64,000 bases of DNA from Enterovibrio norvegicus_B (GTDB taxonomy: Bacteria > Pseudomonadota > Gammaproteobacteria > Enterobacterales > Vibrionaceae), in contig NZ_MDAG01000011.1 of NCBI RefSeq assembly GCF_002876705.1, forward strand, positions 1 to 64,000, written 5' to 3'. Made by a program: the position numbers and the translations under genes. Under the pieces are notes generated by a model. The model saw nothing but the letters and a program-made list of their open reading frames with translations. It was not told where the DNA came from and made no database searches. The stretch's first letter is position 1; each line of letters begins with the position of its first letter. Shown in pieces: positions 25,897 to 35,408 of this stretch.

Positions 25897-27261
25897 ATGA
25901 GTTACACAGACACTATCGTCGCACAAGCTACCCCGCCAGGACGCGGCGGTGTGGGTATCGTTCGCGTTTCAGGACCGAAAGCGAGAGAAGTCGCCATGGC
26001 AGTCACAGGCCGAGAATTGCCTGTTCGTCGTGCAGAATATTTGCCATTTAAAGATGAACAAGGCGCAGCGCTAGACCAAGGCATAGCCTTGTATTTCCAA
26101 GCGCCAAACTCGTTCACTGGTGAAGACGTACTCGAACTGCAAGGTCATGGCGGCCCTGTGATCATGGACATGCTGATCAAACGCATTGTGGCAATTGAGG
26201 GTGTGCGCACCGCCAAGCCAGGTGAGTTTTCCGAGCGTGCCTTTTTGAATGACAAGCTGGATTTAGCGCAAGCGGAGGCCATTGCAGATCTGATTGATGC
26301 AAGCTCAGAACAAGCGGCAAAAAGCGCACTGCAGAGCCTTCAAGGGGCGTTTTCTAACAAGATTAACCACCTTGTTGAATCACTGATTCACCTGCGTATC
26401 TATGTTGAAGCAGCTATCGACTTCCCGGACGAAGAAATCGACTTTCTATCTGACGGTAAAGTGGCGGCGGATCTCAACGGCATCATCGACTCACTGAACG
26501 ATGTGCGCAAAGAAGCGAACCAAGGTGCCATCATGCGTGAAGGCATGAAAGTGGTCATTGCTGGTCGCCCAAATGCCGGCAAATCCAGCCTACTGAATGC
26601 CCTATCAGGTAAAGACAGTGCCATCGTTACCGACATTGCAGGGACGACACGGGACGTACTGCGTGAACACATCCACATTGATGGGATGCCGCTTCATATC
26701 ATTGATACCGCAGGCCTTCGCGATGCATCTGACGAAGTAGAACGTATTGGTATTGAACGCGCTTGGGATGAAATAACACAAGCAGACCGCGTGCTATTTA
26801 TGGTTGATGGCACCACAACAGATGCCACATCGCCAGAAGACATTTGGCCAGAGTTTATCGATCGTCTACCTGAAAACATTGGCATGACGGTAATCCGCAA
26901 TAAAGCCGACGTCACCGGCGAGTCACTGGGTATCTGTCATGCAAGCCAACCTACCTTAATCCGCCTAAGTGCAAAAACAGGCGTAGGGGTGGATGCGCTT
27001 CGTGAGCATTTGAAAGCCTGCATGGGCTTTTCAGGTGCAACAGAAGGCGGCTTCATGGCTCGCCGACGTCACCTTGCAGCATTGGATGCCGCGTCACGCC
27101 ACCTAGATACCGGAAAAGACCAACTTGAGGGCTATATGGCGGGCGAAATATTAGCGGAAGAGCTAAGGATCGCGCAGCAACACCTCAGCGAGATCACTGG
27201 AGAATTTAGCTCAGATGATCTGCTTGGCAGGATCTTTAGCTCCTTCTGTATCGGTAAATAA
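25897..27261 (+). CDS. mnmE: tRNA modification GTPase MnmE
   Basis: With MnmG it installs the cmnm5 group on the wobble U34 of certain tRNAs. The 454 residues have the N-terminal folate-binding domain, the G domain inserted in the helical domain (G1 GRPNAGKSSLLNAL about residue 223, G3 DTAGLRD, G4 NKAD) and the invariant C-terminal CIGK. Length equals E. coli MnmE (454). A terminator follows. Confidence 0.97.
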   Translation: MSYTDTIVAQATPPGRGGVGIVRVSGPKAREVAMAVTGRELPVRRAEYLPFKDEQGAALDQGIALYFQAPNSFTGEDVLELQGHGGPVIMDMLIKRIVAIEGVRTAKPGEFSERAFLNDKLDLAQAEAIADLIDASSEQAAKSALQSLQGAFSNKINHLVESLIHLRIYVEAAIDFPDEEIDFLSDGKVAADLNGIIDSLNDVRKEANQGAIMREGMKVVIAGRPNAGKSSLLNALSGKDSAIVTDIAGTTRDVLREHIHIDGMPLHIIDTAGLRDASDEVERIGIERAWDEITQADRVLFMVDGTTTDATSPEDIWPEFIDRLPENIGMTVIRNKADVTGESLGICHASQPTLIRLSAKTGVGVDALREHLKACMGFSGATEGGFMARRRHLAALDAASRHLDTGKDQLEGYMAGEILAEELRIAQQHLSEITGEFSSDDLLGRIFSSFCIGK

Positions 27262-27267
27262 TCCTTT

Positions 27268-27293
27268 AAAGCTGCCTCCGGGCAGCTTTTTTT
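27268..27293 (+). terminator. Terminator of mnmE
   Basis: AAAGCTGCC-loop-GGCAGCTTT stem with a seven-T tail beginning 6 bp after the mnmE stop. Confidence 0.85.
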
Positions 27294-27357
27294 CTGCCCT
27301 CGATATTGTCTCGTCTTTGCTACACTTATCTACACATCCCACCGAAGACAACCGTGA

Positions 27358-28485
27358 ATGATAAATAGCCTTAACCCTATGCTTAATTTGGGCATAGCGC
27401 GCTGCGACAAGCTTCAGATACATCATCTTCGCATGGTGAACCTTCTGGCTTGCTTGTGTGCGGGCGGAACACTTCTGTTTTCTGCATTGTTTTGGTTTGC
27501 GTTTGGCAGTGCTTCCGCCGCGCTTTTCAATGGTCTCTTCGCGCTCATCTTTGCAATCACGTTCGTGCTCACCCGAGAAGGCATGCTTTGGCTGGCGAAA
27601 TACTGGATTTTCATGGCGTTCTTCATCCAACAATTTACCCTCCCTTTGTTTGTCTTGTCGGATAATTTTGAAACCGAATTGCTCTTGCTAGTGGTTCCTA
27701 CAGCTGTGGTTTTAGTCTTCGATCCTAACGACAGAATGCCGAGATATATTCTCTCGTTAATAGCCATCGTTCTGCTTTTTCTGGCCAAAACCATACCAGC
27801 ACAAGACCCCATATTGGCGCTAACCGATGCTAACGCGCGTGCCGCATACTTGTGTGTTGTACTCGTACTTGTACTTGCCTCAGTGGCATTAACTGACTTT
27901 TATCTTGTTGATTTGCATAGTATTGATAAATCTTCGCGAAAACTTATCCACGAAGATTTACTCACAGAAACCACCAACAGTCAGACCATCTATAAACAAG
28001 CAGACGAGCTCTATTACCAAGCTCTTCGTAAAGATGCGTCTTTATCTGCGGTCGTCATAGACATTGATGATTTTAGACAAATCAATGAGATGCATGGAAG
28101 AACGACAGGTGATCACGTGCTCGTTCACATTGCAAAGCTGTTGAATGAAAACCTTCCTCAAGGCACGCCTATCGGTCGGCTCCATGCCGATGTGTTTGTC
28201 ATTTTGCTAAAAGAAACCGCGCAAACAGACGCCATGCAGGTGGCTGAACAACTAAAAATTGCCGTCTGCCGCAGTGTCATTTTACTTGAACATACCGCCG
28301 TAAAGCGCACTGCAAGCCTTGGCATCTCTTCTCGACATGAAAGCTGCTCATCAGGATCTCAGCTCATAGACGACGCATATCTAGCTGCAAAAAATGCAAA
28401 AAAACGTGGTAAAAACAAAATCTTATCTCTCTCCTCTAGGAGTAAAAGTAGCTTAAACTACAAAGACTACGATAAAACGAGTTAG
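27358..28485 (+). CDS. Membrane protein with a degenerate GGDEF domain
   Basis: A 375-residue protein with about six N-terminal hydrophobic helices (residues 25-185) and a C-terminal GGDEF-fold domain (about 200-355). The fold is clear: SAVVIDIDDFRQINEMHGRTTGDHVLVHIAKLL, then IGRLHADVFVILLKE, then SLGISS and DDAYLAAKNAKKRGKNKI. The GGDEF active-site motif itself reads HADVF: both glycines and the glutamate are replaced, so diguanylate cyclase activity is very unlikely, and no RxxD inhibitory site is apparent. It lies between mnmE and mioC, beside oriC. Role unknown; it may act as a c-di-GMP- or protein-binding scaffold. Confidence 0.75.
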   Translation: MINSLNPMLNLGIARCDKLQIHHLRMVNLLACLCAGGTLLFSALFWFAFGSASAALFNGLFALIFAITFVLTREGMLWLAKYWIFMAFFIQQFTLPLFVLSDNFETELLLLVVPTAVVLVFDPNDRMPRYILSLIAIVLLFLAKTIPAQDPILALTDANARAAYLCVVLVLVLASVALTDFYLVDLHSIDKSSRKLIHEDLLTETTNSQTIYKQADELYYQALRKDASLSAVVIDIDDFRQINEMHGRTTGDHVLVHIAKLLNENLPQGTPIGRLHADVFVILLKETAQTDAMQVAEQLKIAVCRSVILLEHTAVKRTASLGISSRHESCSSGSQLIDDAYLAAKNAKKRGKNKILSLSSRSKSSLNYKDYDKTS

Positions 28486-28550
28486 CTTGACTTGCCCTTC
28501 TTATCCCTTCAATACTGATTCCACCTAAGACAATCAGACGAAGACAACAC

Positions 28551-28997
28551 ATGACAACGATCACTTTGCTAACAGGCAGTACCTTAGGTGGTGCTGAATA
28601 CGTTGGCGATCACCTTGCAGATTTGCTCACCAATGAAGGACACAATGTCACCGTCGTTAACGACGGTGAATTGTCGGATATTATTGATAGTAAGAGACTT
28701 TTACTTATCACCTCTACACACGGTGCTGGCGATTACCCAGAAAACATAGCACCAGTAATGGAAGAACTTGAGCAGCAAGCCCCGAGCTTAAACCATCTCA
28801 ATTTTGCCGTTATTGCTATTGGTGACTCGAGTTATGACACGTTTTGTGGCGCTGGCCAGCATGCTGATAATCTACTTGCTTCGCTAGGAGCGAAGCGTGA
28901 TGTGCCACGCTTAGAGATAGACATTCTTAACGATCCGCTTCCAGAAGAACCGGCAGAAGTGTGGTTATCCACGTGGAAAAAGTCATTTTGTGAATAA
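28551..28997 (+). CDS. mioC: Flavodoxin-like protein MioC
   Basis: A 148-residue flavodoxin (FMN-binding; E. coli MioC supports biotin synthase in vitro). The FMN phosphate loop TGSTLGGAEYVGD is at the N-terminus, with STHGAGDYPEN and GDSSYDTFCGAG around residues 60 and 93. Its position next to oriC is the enterobacterial and Vibrio arrangement. A DnaA-box-like TTATCCACG overlaps its 3' end. Transcription of mioC runs towards oriC. Confidence 0.92.
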   Translation: MTTITLLTGSTLGGAEYVGDHLADLLTNEGHNVTVVNDGELSDIIDSKRLLLITSTHGAGDYPENIAPVMEELEQQAPSLNHLNFAVIAIGDSSYDTFCGAGQHADNLLASLGAKRDVPRLEIDILNDPLPEEPAEVWLSTWKKSFCE

Positions 28998-29345
28998 AGT
29001 GGCTTCTTCACTCATCAAAAAACATTCAAAAATGTGACCTTGCCTTTGTGGATAACTATAGATCTAAACGGTGATCAACCTATAGTTATCCCAAGAATAA
29101 CTTTATCCACATTCTCCCCCTGTTGATAACTAGCCATTTTGATCCCAAGAAGTACCGTGTTTGATCCAAGCTATCACACAGCTAATGATCCTCAATAACT
29201 GCATGATCATGTTGATCATTTATCAGTTATCCACAAAGATCGGCTTTCTTAATAGAAGATCTAATAGAAGATCTATCTAAAAGATCTTTATATATTTTAA
29301 AGAGCCCCCCTACGATCTAAGATCACACTTTTGGTTCTCTCGCCT
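28998..29345. other. oriC: Chromosomal replication origin oriC
   Basis: The region between mioC and mnmG has the full E. coli-type layout. Perfect DnaA boxes TTATCCACA/TGTGGATAA lie at 29047-29055, 29103-29111 and 29227-29235, with weaker ones such as TTATCCCAA (29086-29094) and TGTTGATAA (29121-29129). On the mnmG side three tandem 13-mers, reading GATCTTTTAGATA, GATCTTCTATTAG and GATCTTCTATTAA on the minus strand, span 29249-29286, continuing into an AT-only stretch to about 29302. About 15 GATC sites occur in 29041-29400. Confidence 0.95.
29249..29302 (-). repeat. oriC DNA-unwinding element with three tandem 13-mers
   Basis: 13-mer repeats beginning GATCT lie head to tail at 29274-29286, 29261-29273 and 29249-29261 on the minus strand, followed by a TATATATTTTAAA stretch. 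They correspond to the L, M and R 13-mers of E. coli oriC and are next to the strong DnaA box at 29227 (R1 position). Confidence 0.9.
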
Positions 29346-29416
29346 CAGGAAAAGCGGTAGAATGATCCTCCTTTGCTCAACCAATCGATCAACCTTTCCT
29401 TTTTCGAGGTCACACC

Positions 29417-31306
29417 ATGTTTTACCAGGATAACTTTGATGTCATCGTTGTTGGTGGTGGTCATGCAGGTACGGAAGCTGCACTGGCTGCTGCACGTATG
29501 GGTCAACAAACCCTGTTGCTGACGCACAACATTGATACATTGGGGCAAATGTCATGTAACCCAGCCATTGGCGGGATCGGAAAAGGACATCTGGTGAAAG
29601 AAGTCGATGCACTCGGTGGCTTAATGGCCCGTGCAATCGACAAAGGTGGTATTCAGTTCCGCACGCTAAATGCATCTAAGGGGCCTGCTGTTCGTGCGAC
29701 ACGAGCACAAGCAGACCGTGCACTGTACAAGGTGGCTGTTCGTGAAACGCTTGAGAATCAACCTAACCTAATGCTTTTCCAACAAGCAGTTATCGATGTG
29801 ATCGTTGACAAAGATCGCGTAACTGGCGTTGTAACGGAAATGGGTCTTAAATTCCGCGCAAAAGCGGTCGTTTTGACGGTTGGGACATTCCTCGGCGGGA
29901 AAATCCATATTGGTCTAGAGAATTATTCAGGTGGTCGTGCCGGTGATCCTCCATCGATCGCTTTGGCTGATCGCCTGCGTGAATTACCGTTCCGTGTTGA
30001 CCGACTAAAAACCGGTACGCCACCTCGCATTGATGCGCGTACAGTCGATTTTAGTGTGATGGAAGAGCAACATGGCGACACACCACGTCCGGTGTTTTCT
30101 TTCATGGGTAGCACTGCTGACCATCCACGTCAGGTACCGTGTTACATCACTTACACGAACGAAAAAACACACGATGTTATTCGTAATAACCTTGATCGCA
30201 GCCCGATGTATGCTGGTGTGATTGAAGGTATTGGCCCTCGCTATTGCCCGTCGATTGAAGACAAGGTAATGCGCTTTGCGGACAAAGATAAACACCAAAT
30301 TTTTGTTGAGCCTGAAGGCTTAACTACCCACGAGCTGTATCCGAATGGTATTTCCACCAGCCTGCCTTTTGATGTGCAGATGGGGATCATTCATTCGATC
30401 AAAGGCTTTGAGAATGCACGTGTGATCCGCCCAGGTTACGCGATTGAATACGATTTCTTCGATCCCCGCGATCTCAAGCAAACCTTTGAAACGAAACACA
30501 TGCAGGGCTTGTTCTTCGCTGGCCAAATCAACGGCACTACCGGTTATGAAGAGGCCGCTGCTCAAGGTTTGTTAGCGGGTGCAAACGCTGCATTGTATGC
30601 GCAGGACAAAGAAGGCTGGTGCCCACGCCGTGACCAAGCTTACATGGGCGTGTTGATCGACGATTTGTCGACCATGGGCACAAAGGAACCGTACCGCATG
30701 TTCACCTCCCGTGCGGAATACCGTTTGTTACTTCGTGAAGACAATGCAGATTTGCGCCTCACCGAAGTCGGTCGTCAGCTAGGCTTGGTTGATGATGAGC
30801 GCTGGGCACGTTTCAACCAGAAATTGGAAAATATCGAGCAAGAAGCACAACGTCTTCGCGGTATTTGGGTGAACCCAACCTCTGAACATGCTGAAGCGAT
30901 CAATGGCATCTTAAAAGCGCCGATGACACGAGAAGCAAACGGTGAAGATCTACTTCGTCGTCCTGAAGTGACGTACGATCAGCTTGTCGCTCAAGCGGCC
31001 TTCGCGCCAGCTCATGATGATAAACAAGCGCGTGAACAAGTTGAAATTCAAGTGAAGTACGAAGGCTATATCAATCGTCAAAAAGACGAGATAGAGAAAT
31101 CGATTCGCCATGAGAATACGCAATTGCCGATCGACCTTGATTACAAACAAATCAAAGGTTTATCTAATGAAGTAATTGCAAAATTGAAAGATGCTCGTCC
31201 AGAAACTATCGGCAAAGCATCGCGCATTTCAGGTATTACACCTGCCGCTATTTCTATTCTTTTGGTGCACTTGAAAAAACAAGGCATGCTGAAAAAAGGA
31301 GCCTAA
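29417..31306 (+). CDS. mnmG: tRNA uridine-5-carboxymethylaminomethyl modification enzyme MnmG (GidA)
   Basis: The FAD-binding partner of MnmE in wobble-uridine modification, 629 residues as in E. coli. The dinucleotide-binding motif VGGGHAGTEAALAAARMG is at residue 12, followed by NPAIGGIGKGHLVKEVDALGG and the conserved-cysteine segment near VPCYITYTNE. It starts just right of oriC and is the first gene of the mnmG-rsmG run. Replication-initiation effects of its transcription are known in E. coli. Confidence 0.97.
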   Translation: MFYQDNFDVIVVGGGHAGTEAALAAARMGQQTLLLTHNIDTLGQMSCNPAIGGIGKGHLVKEVDALGGLMARAIDKGGIQFRTLNASKGPAVRATRAQADRALYKVAVRETLENQPNLMLFQQAVIDVIVDKDRVTGVVTEMGLKFRAKAVVLTVGTFLGGKIHIGLENYSGGRAGDPPSIALADRLRELPFRVDRLKTGTPPRIDARTVDFSVMEEQHGDTPRPVFSFMGSTADHPRQVPCYITYTNEKTHDVIRNNLDRSPMYAGVIEGIGPRYCPSIEDKVMRFADKDKHQIFVEPEGLTTHELYPNGISTSLPFDVQMGIIHSIKGFENARVIRPGYAIEYDFFDPRDLKQTFETKHMQGLFFAGQINGTTGYEEAAAQGLLAGANAALYAQDKEGWCPRRDQAYMGVLIDDLSTMGTKEPYRMFTSRAEYRLLLREDNADLRLTEVGRQLGLVDDERWARFNQKLENIEQEAQRLRGIWVNPTSEHAEAINGILKAPMTREANGEDLLRRPEVTYDQLVAQAAFAPAHDDKQAREQVEIQVKYEGYINRQKDEIEKSIRHENTQLPIDLDYKQIKGLSNEVIAKLKDARPETIGKASRISGITPAAISILLVHLKKQGMLKKGA

Positions 31307-31312
31307 CAGGCT

Positions 31313-31927
31313 GTGAAACAACGTCTAGCGCAACTCATTGAACAAGCAGGGATGGAGATCCCTGCTCATCAACAAGATCAATTGATCGGCTATGTTGAAA
31401 TGCTTCACAAATGGAACAAGGCGTATAACCTAACGTCAGTACGCGATCCTCAAGAAATGATCATCAAGCACATCATGGACAGTATTGTCGTGAGTCAACA
31501 CTTGGAAGGATCAACGTTCATTGATGTTGGTACAGGTCCTGGTCTTCCTGGGATCCCGCTCGCGATCGTAAACCCTGAAAAATCATTTACCTTGCTTGAT
31601 AGTCTGGGTAAACGTATTCGTTTTATTCGTCAGGTCATTCATGAACTGAAAATTGACAATGTCACTCCGGTTCAAAGCCGTGTTGAAGACTTCCAATCGG
31701 AAGCTGGCTTTGATGGTGTACTAAGTCGTGCGTTTGCATCGATGAACGATATGATCAGCTGGTGTCATCATTTGCCAGCACCGAACGGTCACTTTCTCGC
31801 ATTGAAGGGACAAGTCGACCAAGTCGAGATTGATGCCCTACCTGCTGATTGTTCTGTGACCGATATCAAACCTTTGACTGTTCCCGGATTGGAAGGGCAA
31901 CGTCATCTAGTAATCTTGGCTAAATAG
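31313..31927 (+). CDS. rsmG: 16S rRNA (guanine-527-N7) methyltransferase RsmG
   Basis: A 204-residue class I SAM-dependent methyltransferase modifying G527 of 16S rRNA. The SAM loop FIDVGTGPGLPGIPLAI lies near residue 64-80, and LSRAFASMNDM is the family motif near residue 137. It starts at GTG 6 bp after mnmG and precedes parA by 22 bp. Confidence 0.95.
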   Translation: MKQRLAQLIEQAGMEIPAHQQDQLIGYVEMLHKWNKAYNLTSVRDPQEMIIKHIMDSIVVSQHLEGSTFIDVGTGPGLPGIPLAIVNPEKSFTLLDSLGKRIRFIRQVIHELKIDNVTPVQSRVEDFQSEAGFDGVLSRAFASMNDMISWCHHLPAPNGHFLALKGQVDQVEIDALPADCSVTDIKPLTVPGLEGQRHLVILAK

Positions 31928-31949
31928 GATTGTCTGGCGAGGTTTACTT

Positions 31950-32750
31950 GTGGGAAAAGTCATAGCAATTGCGAACCAAAAAGGGGGCGTTGGTAAAACA
32001 ACGACCTGTATTAATCTGGCTGCGTCTTTGGCCGCAACCCAGCGCAAGGTGCTTGTTATAGACCTAGACCCGCAGGGAAACGCGACAATGGCCAGTGGTG
32101 TCGATAAGTACGATGTCGATGCCACGGCCTATGATTTACTTGTTGAAGAAACCCCTTTCAATGACGTGGTGGTGACGGAAACAACAGGCGGGTATCATCT
32201 GATCGCTGCAAATGGCGATGTGACAGCCGCTGAAATCAAACTCATGGAAGTGTTTGCACGAGAAGTAAGATTGCGCAATGCGCTAGCGGAAGTGCGTGAA
32301 AACTATGATTTCATCTTCATAGATTGTCCACCTTCCTTAAACCTTCTTACAATCAATGCCATGACAGCATCAAACTCTGTACTTGTGCCGATGCAGTGTG
32401 AATATTTTGCACTGGAAGGATTAACAGCCTTGATGGATACCATCAGTAAGCTAGCAAGTGTTGTGAATGCAGATTTGCATGTCGAAGGTTTGCTCAGAAC
32501 CATGTACGATCCAAGAAATCGATTGGCGACTGAAGTGTCCGATCAGATTAAGAAACATTTTGGTGATAAAGTGTATCGCACGGTAATACCGCGCAATGTT
32601 CGCCTTGCAGAAGCGCCGAGTCATGGGCGACCTGCCATGTATTATGATAAATACTCAAGCGGAGCAAAAGCATACCTTGCCCTAGCAGGTGAAATGCTTC
32701 GCCGAGAAGAACAAGCAAGATTTACGGCAAACGCAGCCAGCGCTTCTTAA
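31950..32750 (+). CDS. parA: Chromosome partitioning ATPase ParA (Soj)
   Basis: A 266-residue P-loop ATPase with the deviant Walker A KGGVGKTTTCINLA at residue 11 and Walker B FIFIDCPPSL near 124. It moves the ParB-parS origin complex, probably together with the pole-tethering system of vibrios. The start is GTG (VGKVIAIANQKGG). It lies 8 bp upstream of parB, and parS sites are found 14-16 kb away on the other side of oriC. Confidence 0.95.
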   Translation: MGKVIAIANQKGGVGKTTTCINLAASLAATQRKVLVIDLDPQGNATMASGVDKYDVDATAYDLLVEETPFNDVVVTETTGGYHLIAANGDVTAAEIKLMEVFAREVRLRNALAEVRENYDFIFIDCPPSLNLLTINAMTASNSVLVPMQCEYFALEGLTALMDTISKLASVVNADLHVEGLLRTMYDPRNRLATEVSDQIKKHFGDKVYRTVIPRNVRLAEAPSHGRPAMYYDKYSSGAKAYLALAGEMLRREEQARFTANAASAS

Positions 32751-32758
32751 GGAATTAA

Positions 32759-33652
32759 ATGAACACTCCCAAACGTGGATTGGGCAAAGGGCTAGATGCC
32801 CTCCTTGCGACGAGTGCGAAAGCACAAGCACGCGTCGACATGAATGTTGAGCGCCAGGAAGCCGTTAATCATAGTGAGTTACAACAATTGCCTTTGGCGG
32901 TTCTTCGTCCTGGTATGTATCAGCCACGACAAGAAATGGAACCAGAAGCCTTAGACGAATTGGCTGAATCAATACGCGCTCAAGGCGTTATTCAGCCACT
33001 CGTTGTTCGTAGAGTTGATGTACAGCAATATGAAATCATTGCTGGTGAGCGTCGCTGGAGAGCATCGAAAAAAGCGGGTTTGACCCACGTACCGTGTTTA
33101 GTGCGTGAATTAAATGACAAAGCCGCTAGCGCCATCGCGTTGATAGAGAACATTCAACGCGAAGACCTCAATGCCATGGAAGAGGCAGAAGCCCTCAACC
33201 GATTAGTACAAGATTTCTCTCTGACTCACCAACAATTGGCTGAAGCATTGGGTAAATCCCGTACAACAATCAGCAATTTATTACGTTTAAACGGCCTCGA
33301 AGCCGGCGTGAAAAAGCTCTTATTTGGTCGCCAATTGGAAATGGGCCATGCGCGAGCACTCCTTTCATTGGAAGGTGAGTCGCAAATCGAAGCGGCGGTG
33401 TTAGCGGTGAATAAAAAATTCACTGTGAGACAGACCGAAGCTTTGGTGAAAAAGATGCAAACGCCAGCAGTAGAGTCTGCAGCAAATCAACCTTCACCTC
33501 AGATACTGGAAGTGCAAGACAGATTGGCAGATAAACTTGGCACCAAGGTGACGCTCTCACAAAGCCAAAGTGGCAGTGGGAAATTAGTCATCAGTTTTGA
33601 CCAAAACGAAAAACTTATGCAAATTCTTGCAATTCTCGATAGAGAAGTGTGA
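32759..33652 (+). CDS. parB: Chromosome partitioning protein ParB (Spo0J)
   Basis: The 297-residue parS-binding CTPase. The start MNTPKRGLGKGLDALL is typical; the CTP-binding GERRWRA motif (about residue 97) and ENIQREDLNAMEEAEA precede the HTH domain LTHQQLAEALGKSRTTISNLLRLN (about 155). The C-terminal dimerisation domain ends the protein. It has GGAATTAA before the ATG. Its targets are most likely the TGTTNCACGTGAAACA sites in this window. Confidence 0.96.
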   Translation: MNTPKRGLGKGLDALLATSAKAQARVDMNVERQEAVNHSELQQLPLAVLRPGMYQPRQEMEPEALDELAESIRAQGVIQPLVVRRVDVQQYEIIAGERRWRASKKAGLTHVPCLVRELNDKAASAIALIENIQREDLNAMEEAEALNRLVQDFSLTHQQLAEALGKSRTTISNLLRLNGLEAGVKKLLFGRQLEMGHARALLSLEGESQIEAAVLAVNKKFTVRQTEALVKKMQTPAVESAANQPSPQILEVQDRLADKLGTKVTLSQSQSGSGKLVISFDQNEKLMQILAILDREV

Positions 33653-33830
33653 TTTCACGCGTTGAGATTTTGTTACATATTTTTGCTTACTGTGATCAGG
33701 TTACCCTGTTGTAAAATTTAGCCTCGCTTTTTGGAGCTATGAGATTGCATTCAAAAGGGTGACCCGTATAATTTTCGCAGTTTTCCCAGCACGACAAGTG
33801 CTACGAGGAAAGGAATCGAGGAACGAATAC

Positions 33831-34220
33831 ATGGTATCGACGCTCACGCGACCAGGTCGCAAGCTTGCGAAAAGGTTGCTGCTGTTACAGGTGTGCGTCG
33901 TGTTAGCAACGGCAATCTTGATGGTGACCACCATCAATGTCGACTGGGGAATTTCCGCACTCATTGGCGGTGGCATCTTTGTGGTAGCCAACGCAGCCTT
34001 TGCATTGTGTGCATTCCTGTTTAGTGGAGCAAGAGCGGCCAAGCTGGTTGTAGCATCTTTCTACAGCGGTGAAGTACTCAAAATTCTATTAACTGTCGTT
34101 TTATTCTCCGTTGTTTACCTGTATGCCGAGGTGGAACTTGTTCCCCTCAAACTGACCTATTTGCTGGTACTTGGAATCAACATCCTCGCGCCAGTTTTAT
34201 TCATTAACAACAACAAATAG
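33831..34220 (+). CDS. atpI: ATP synthase protein I
   Basis: A 129-residue membrane protein with four hydrophobic segments, first gene of the atp operon; it is dispensable and proposed to aid c-ring assembly or Mg2+/Ca2+ uptake. I start at the ATG at 33831 (MVSTLTRPGRKLAKRL), with an ATCGAGGAAC ribosome site; the frame is open 24 codons upstream with GTG, which is not family-like. It is followed by atpB after 8 bp. Confidence 0.9.
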   Translation: MVSTLTRPGRKLAKRLLLLQVCVVLATAILMVTTINVDWGISALIGGGIFVVANAAFALCAFLFSGARAAKLVVASFYSGEVLKILLTVVLFSVVYLYAEVELVPLKLTYLLVLGINILAPVLFINNNK

Positions 34221-34228
34221 GATGAGTT

Positions 34229-35038
34229 ATGGCTGCGCCAGGTGAAGCGCTTACACCGTCTAGTTATATCGCCCACCACCTTTCTAATCTGTCTACCGAC
34301 AAATTAGGGCTGGTTGAGGGTGGTAGTTTCTGGGCCGTGCACATTGATAGCCTGTTTTTCTCAGTCTTGATCGGTTTTGGCTTTTTATGGCTATTCCGCT
34401 CTGTGGCGAAGAAAGCAACCACCGGAGTCCCTGGTAAGCTTCAGTGTTTTGTGGAAATGCTAGTCGAGTTCGTTGATGAGAACGTACGCGAAACCTTCCA
34501 TGGAAAAAACCCACTGATTGCTCCACTGGCTCTGACCATTTTCGTCTGGATATTCTTGATGAATACGATGGATTTAATTCCTATCGATTTTCTTCCTTAT
34601 CCGGCGGAACACTGGTTCGGTATCCCTTACCTTAAAGTGGTACCAACTGCAGACGTAAATATCACACTGGCGATGGCGCTGGGTGTCTTCTTCTTGATGA
34701 TTTACTACAGCATCAAAGTAAAAGGCATTGGCGGTTTTGCTAAGGAACTGGCTCTTCACCCGTTCAATCACCCTGTTATGATCCCTTTCAACCTGCTTCT
34801 TGAAGTGGTATCGCTGCTGGCGAAACCAATTTCACTGGGTATGCGTTTGTTCGGTAACATGTTCGCAGGTGAAGTGGTATTTATCCTGATTGCGGCTCTA
34901 CTGCCGTGGTGGGCGCAATGGTTGGGGGCATTACCGTGGGCAATCTTCCACATTTTGGTTATTACCATCCAAGCGTTCGTCTTTATGATGTTGACTATCG
35001 TGTACCTGTCTCAGGCACATGAAGACTCAGATCATTAA
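34229..35038 (+). CDS. atpB: ATP synthase F0 subunit a
   Basis: The 269-residue membrane subunit forming the proton half-channels. The essential arginine is in LLAKPISLGMRLFGNMFAGEV; ITIQAFVFMMLTIVYLSQAHE supplies the helix facing the c ring. Size equals E. coli subunit a (271). Confidence 0.96.
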   Translation: MAAPGEALTPSSYIAHHLSNLSTDKLGLVEGGSFWAVHIDSLFFSVLIGFGFLWLFRSVAKKATTGVPGKLQCFVEMLVEFVDENVRETFHGKNPLIAPLALTIFVWIFLMNTMDLIPIDFLPYPAEHWFGIPYLKVVPTADVNITLAMALGVFFLMIYYSIKVKGIGGFAKELALHPFNHPVMIPFNLLLEVVSLLAKPISLGMRLFGNMFAGEVVFILIAALLPWWAQWLGALPWAIFHILVITIQAFVFMMLTIVYLSQAHEDSDH

Positions 35039-35110
35039 TACGTTTTTAAGTAAGCAACTTTTGTTAGACCTTCCGGCATATAGGCCGACAACAAGAAACT
35101 GGAGATAGTG

Positions 35111-35365
35111 ATGGAAACTTTATTGAGCTTTTCTGCAATTGCCGTGGGCATCATTGTAGGTCTTGCTTCCCTGGGTACTGCGATTGGTTTCGCACTGCTT
35201 GGCGGTAAATTCCTTGAGGGCGCTGCGCGTCAACCAGAGATGGCTCCTATGCTGCAAGTTAAGATGTTCATCATCGCTGGTCTGCTGGATGCTGTTCCAA
35301 TGATCGGTATCGTAATCGCATTGCTGTTCACCTTCGCAAACCCATTCGTCGGTCAGCTGGGTTAA
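35111..35365 (+). CDS. atpE: ATP synthase F0 subunit c
   Basis: An 84-residue two-helix proteolipid forming the rotor ring. The polar loop is GAARQPEM and the proton-carrying residue is the acid in AGLLDAVPMIG on helix 2. I choose the ATG at 35111; a GTG one codon earlier is also possible. No sodium-type extra ligand pattern is obvious in helix 1. Confidence 0.95.
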   Translation: METLLSFSAIAVGIIVGLASLGTAIGFALLGGKFLEGAARQPEMAPMLQVKMFIIAGLLDAVPMIGIVIALLFTFANPFVGQLG

Positions 35366-35408
35366 GTCGTCTGAATCGTACCTTTAGCCAACTAATGGAG
35401 GCGGTGTT

